Assembly (NCBI GenBank): GCA_030833605.1 | Contig: JAURGV010000132.1 | Coordinates: 1 to 6,757, forward strand | Direction of reading: 5' to 3' | DNA from: Rhodothermales bacterium | GTDB lineage: Bacteria; Bacteroidota; Rhodothermia; Rhodothermales; UBA10348 | Length of the DNA stretch: 6,757 nt | Notes under the pieces: model-generated | Told to the model about the DNA's origin: nothing | Databases searched by the model: none | What the model saw: only the letters and a program-made list of their open reading frames with translations | Made by a program: the position numbers and the translations under genes | In this document: in pieces, positions 6,088 through 6,757 of the stretch | Position numbering within the stretch: position 1 is the first letter of the stretch | How the letters are laid out: the number at the start of each line of letters is the position of its first letter

Positions 6088-6757
6088 ATGCGATCATCCA
6101 AAATAATCCATATCGTTAGTTGTCACGCCGAAGGCGAGGTCGGAGACGTCATAGTTGGAGGGGTGCCCACGCCTCCTGGCGATAGTATTTGGGAGCAACG
6201 CAACTGGGTTGCAACCAATCAAACCCTTCGCAACTTTGTGTTGAATGAGCCCCGTGGTGGCGTATTTAGGCATGTTAATTTGCTGGTGCCTCCGGTGAAT
6301 CCTGCCGCCGACATGGGATTTATCATTATGGAGCCTGCCGACACGCCACCCATGTCAGGGTCCAATTCCATTTGTGTGGCGACCGTGTTGTTGGATTCGG
6401 GCATTTTGCCCATGCAAGAACCCATTACCCATTTGGTGTTGGAAGCACCGGGCGGTTTAGTTCGGGTACAGGCCCATTGCAAAGCGGGAAAAGCCGAAAG
6501 AATCAAAATCACCAATGTACCCTCCTTTGTGGATCGCCTTTCTGTGCCCCTCGAGGTGGAGGGACTGGGGACGCTTTCCGTTGACACGGCGTATGGTGGC
6601 GATAGTTTTGTGATCGTGGACGCCATGACGTTGGGATTCGAAATCGTTCCGGCGGAAGCATCACAGCTATCGGATACCGGAATGAAAATTGTTCGCGCAG
6701 CCAACGAACAAATTGGATTTACCCACCCCCTACTCCCGGAATGGGACCACCTTTCCT
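6088..6757 (+). CDS. Partial proline racemase superfamily protein: hydroxyproline epimerase or trans-3-hydroxy-L-proline dehydratase type
   Basis: The frame is open from ATG 6088 to the right edge: 223 residues of a family that usually has about 310-345. It has no signal peptide, so it should be cytoplasmic. Family marks are the N-terminal H13-A-E-G element, N53-E-P-R-G-G at about 53-58, the first active-site loop at 89-96 (M-S-G-S-N-S-I-C) and a G-G-D-S-F-V-I-V-D strand near 169-177. In proline racemase the loop reads M-C-G-H; here the catalytic Cys is Ser90 and the His is Ser92. Known superfamily activities are proline racemization, 4-hydroxyproline 2-epimerization and trans-3-hydroxyproline dehydration. 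Members with Ser at the first position are known, and the second catalytic position, beyond this window, helps separate the activities, so I do not choose between them. No Shine-Dalgarno is seen; the start matches the family's usual N-terminus. An inverted repeat lies just upstream. It would feed proline-type amino acids released by extracytoplasmic peptidases into catabolism. Confidence 0.85.
   Translation, partial: MRSSKIIHIVSCHAEGEVGDVIVGGVPTPPGDSIWEQRNWVATNQTLRNFVLNEPRGGVFRHVNLLVPPVNPAADMGFIIMEPADTPPMSGSNSICVATVLLDSGILPMQEPITHLVLEAPGGLVRVQAHCKAGKAERIKITNVPSFVDRLSVPLEVEGLGTLSVDTAYGGDSFVIVDAMTLGFEIVPAEASQLSDTGMKIVRAANEQIGFTHPLLPEWDHLS

Noticed and set aside
6219..6704. 161-codon open frame on the minus strand
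   Set aside because: It lies wholly antisense to the racemase-family gene, whose plus-strand translation shows clear family motifs. The antisense translation shows no recognisable domain.
1..6757. Mobile elements, CRISPR arrays, tRNA or rRNA genes
   Set aside because: No transposase or integrase, terminal repeats, regularly spaced repeats or structured RNA genes could be recognised on either strand.

Overview
The window looks like part of a chromosome from a Bacteroidota or related bacterium (Rhodothermota or Balneolota are also possible). This is inferred from four things: roughly balanced base composition, exported proteins that are mostly lipoproteins, no convincing Shine-Dalgarno sequence ahead of any start, and families (M28 with a PA domain, S15, S1 sulfatase) common in marine and particle-associated members of that group. 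I cannot place it more precisely. There is no phage, transposon, CRISPR, tRNA or rRNA signal, and no broken gene.

Layout from left to right. A lipoprotein gene on the minus strand (start at 692) runs off the left edge; its visible part has an N-terminal lipobox and a textbook EF-hand loop. A 117-base divergent intergenic region separates it from a plus-strand pair that is probably one operon: an M28-type zinc peptidase lipoprotein (810-2558) and, 26 bases later, a secreted S15 X-Pro dipeptidyl-peptidase/CocE-type hydrolase (2585-4390). The pair converges, with 19 bases between stop codons, on a minus-strand lipoprotein sulfatase resembling the iduronate-2-sulfatase branch (4410-5951). A second divergent region (5952-6087), holding a perfect 8-base inverted repeat, leads into a proline racemase superfamily gene (from 6088) that runs off the right edge. 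The two edge genes are cut by the window, so they are easy to miss if only closed reading frames are considered.

The genes fit a scavenging theme. The M28 and S15 enzymes would trim peptides outside the cytoplasm, the S15 enzyme possibly at proline. The racemase-family protein would process proline or hydroxyproline in the cytoplasm. The sulfatase would desulfate a glycan. Proline/hydroxyproline-rich protein together with sulfated glycan is what animal extracellular matrix (collagen plus glycosaminoglycans) or algal cell walls (hydroxyproline-rich glycoproteins plus sulfated polysaccharides) offer. This is inference from a short neighbourhood; no SusC/SusD pair, formylglycine-generating enzyme or downstream hydroxyproline gene is visible. 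I see no clearly new type of system. The features most worth a second look are the altered active-site residues in the M28 protein, the Ser in place of the catalytic Cys in the racemase-family protein, and the inverted repeat upstream of it.
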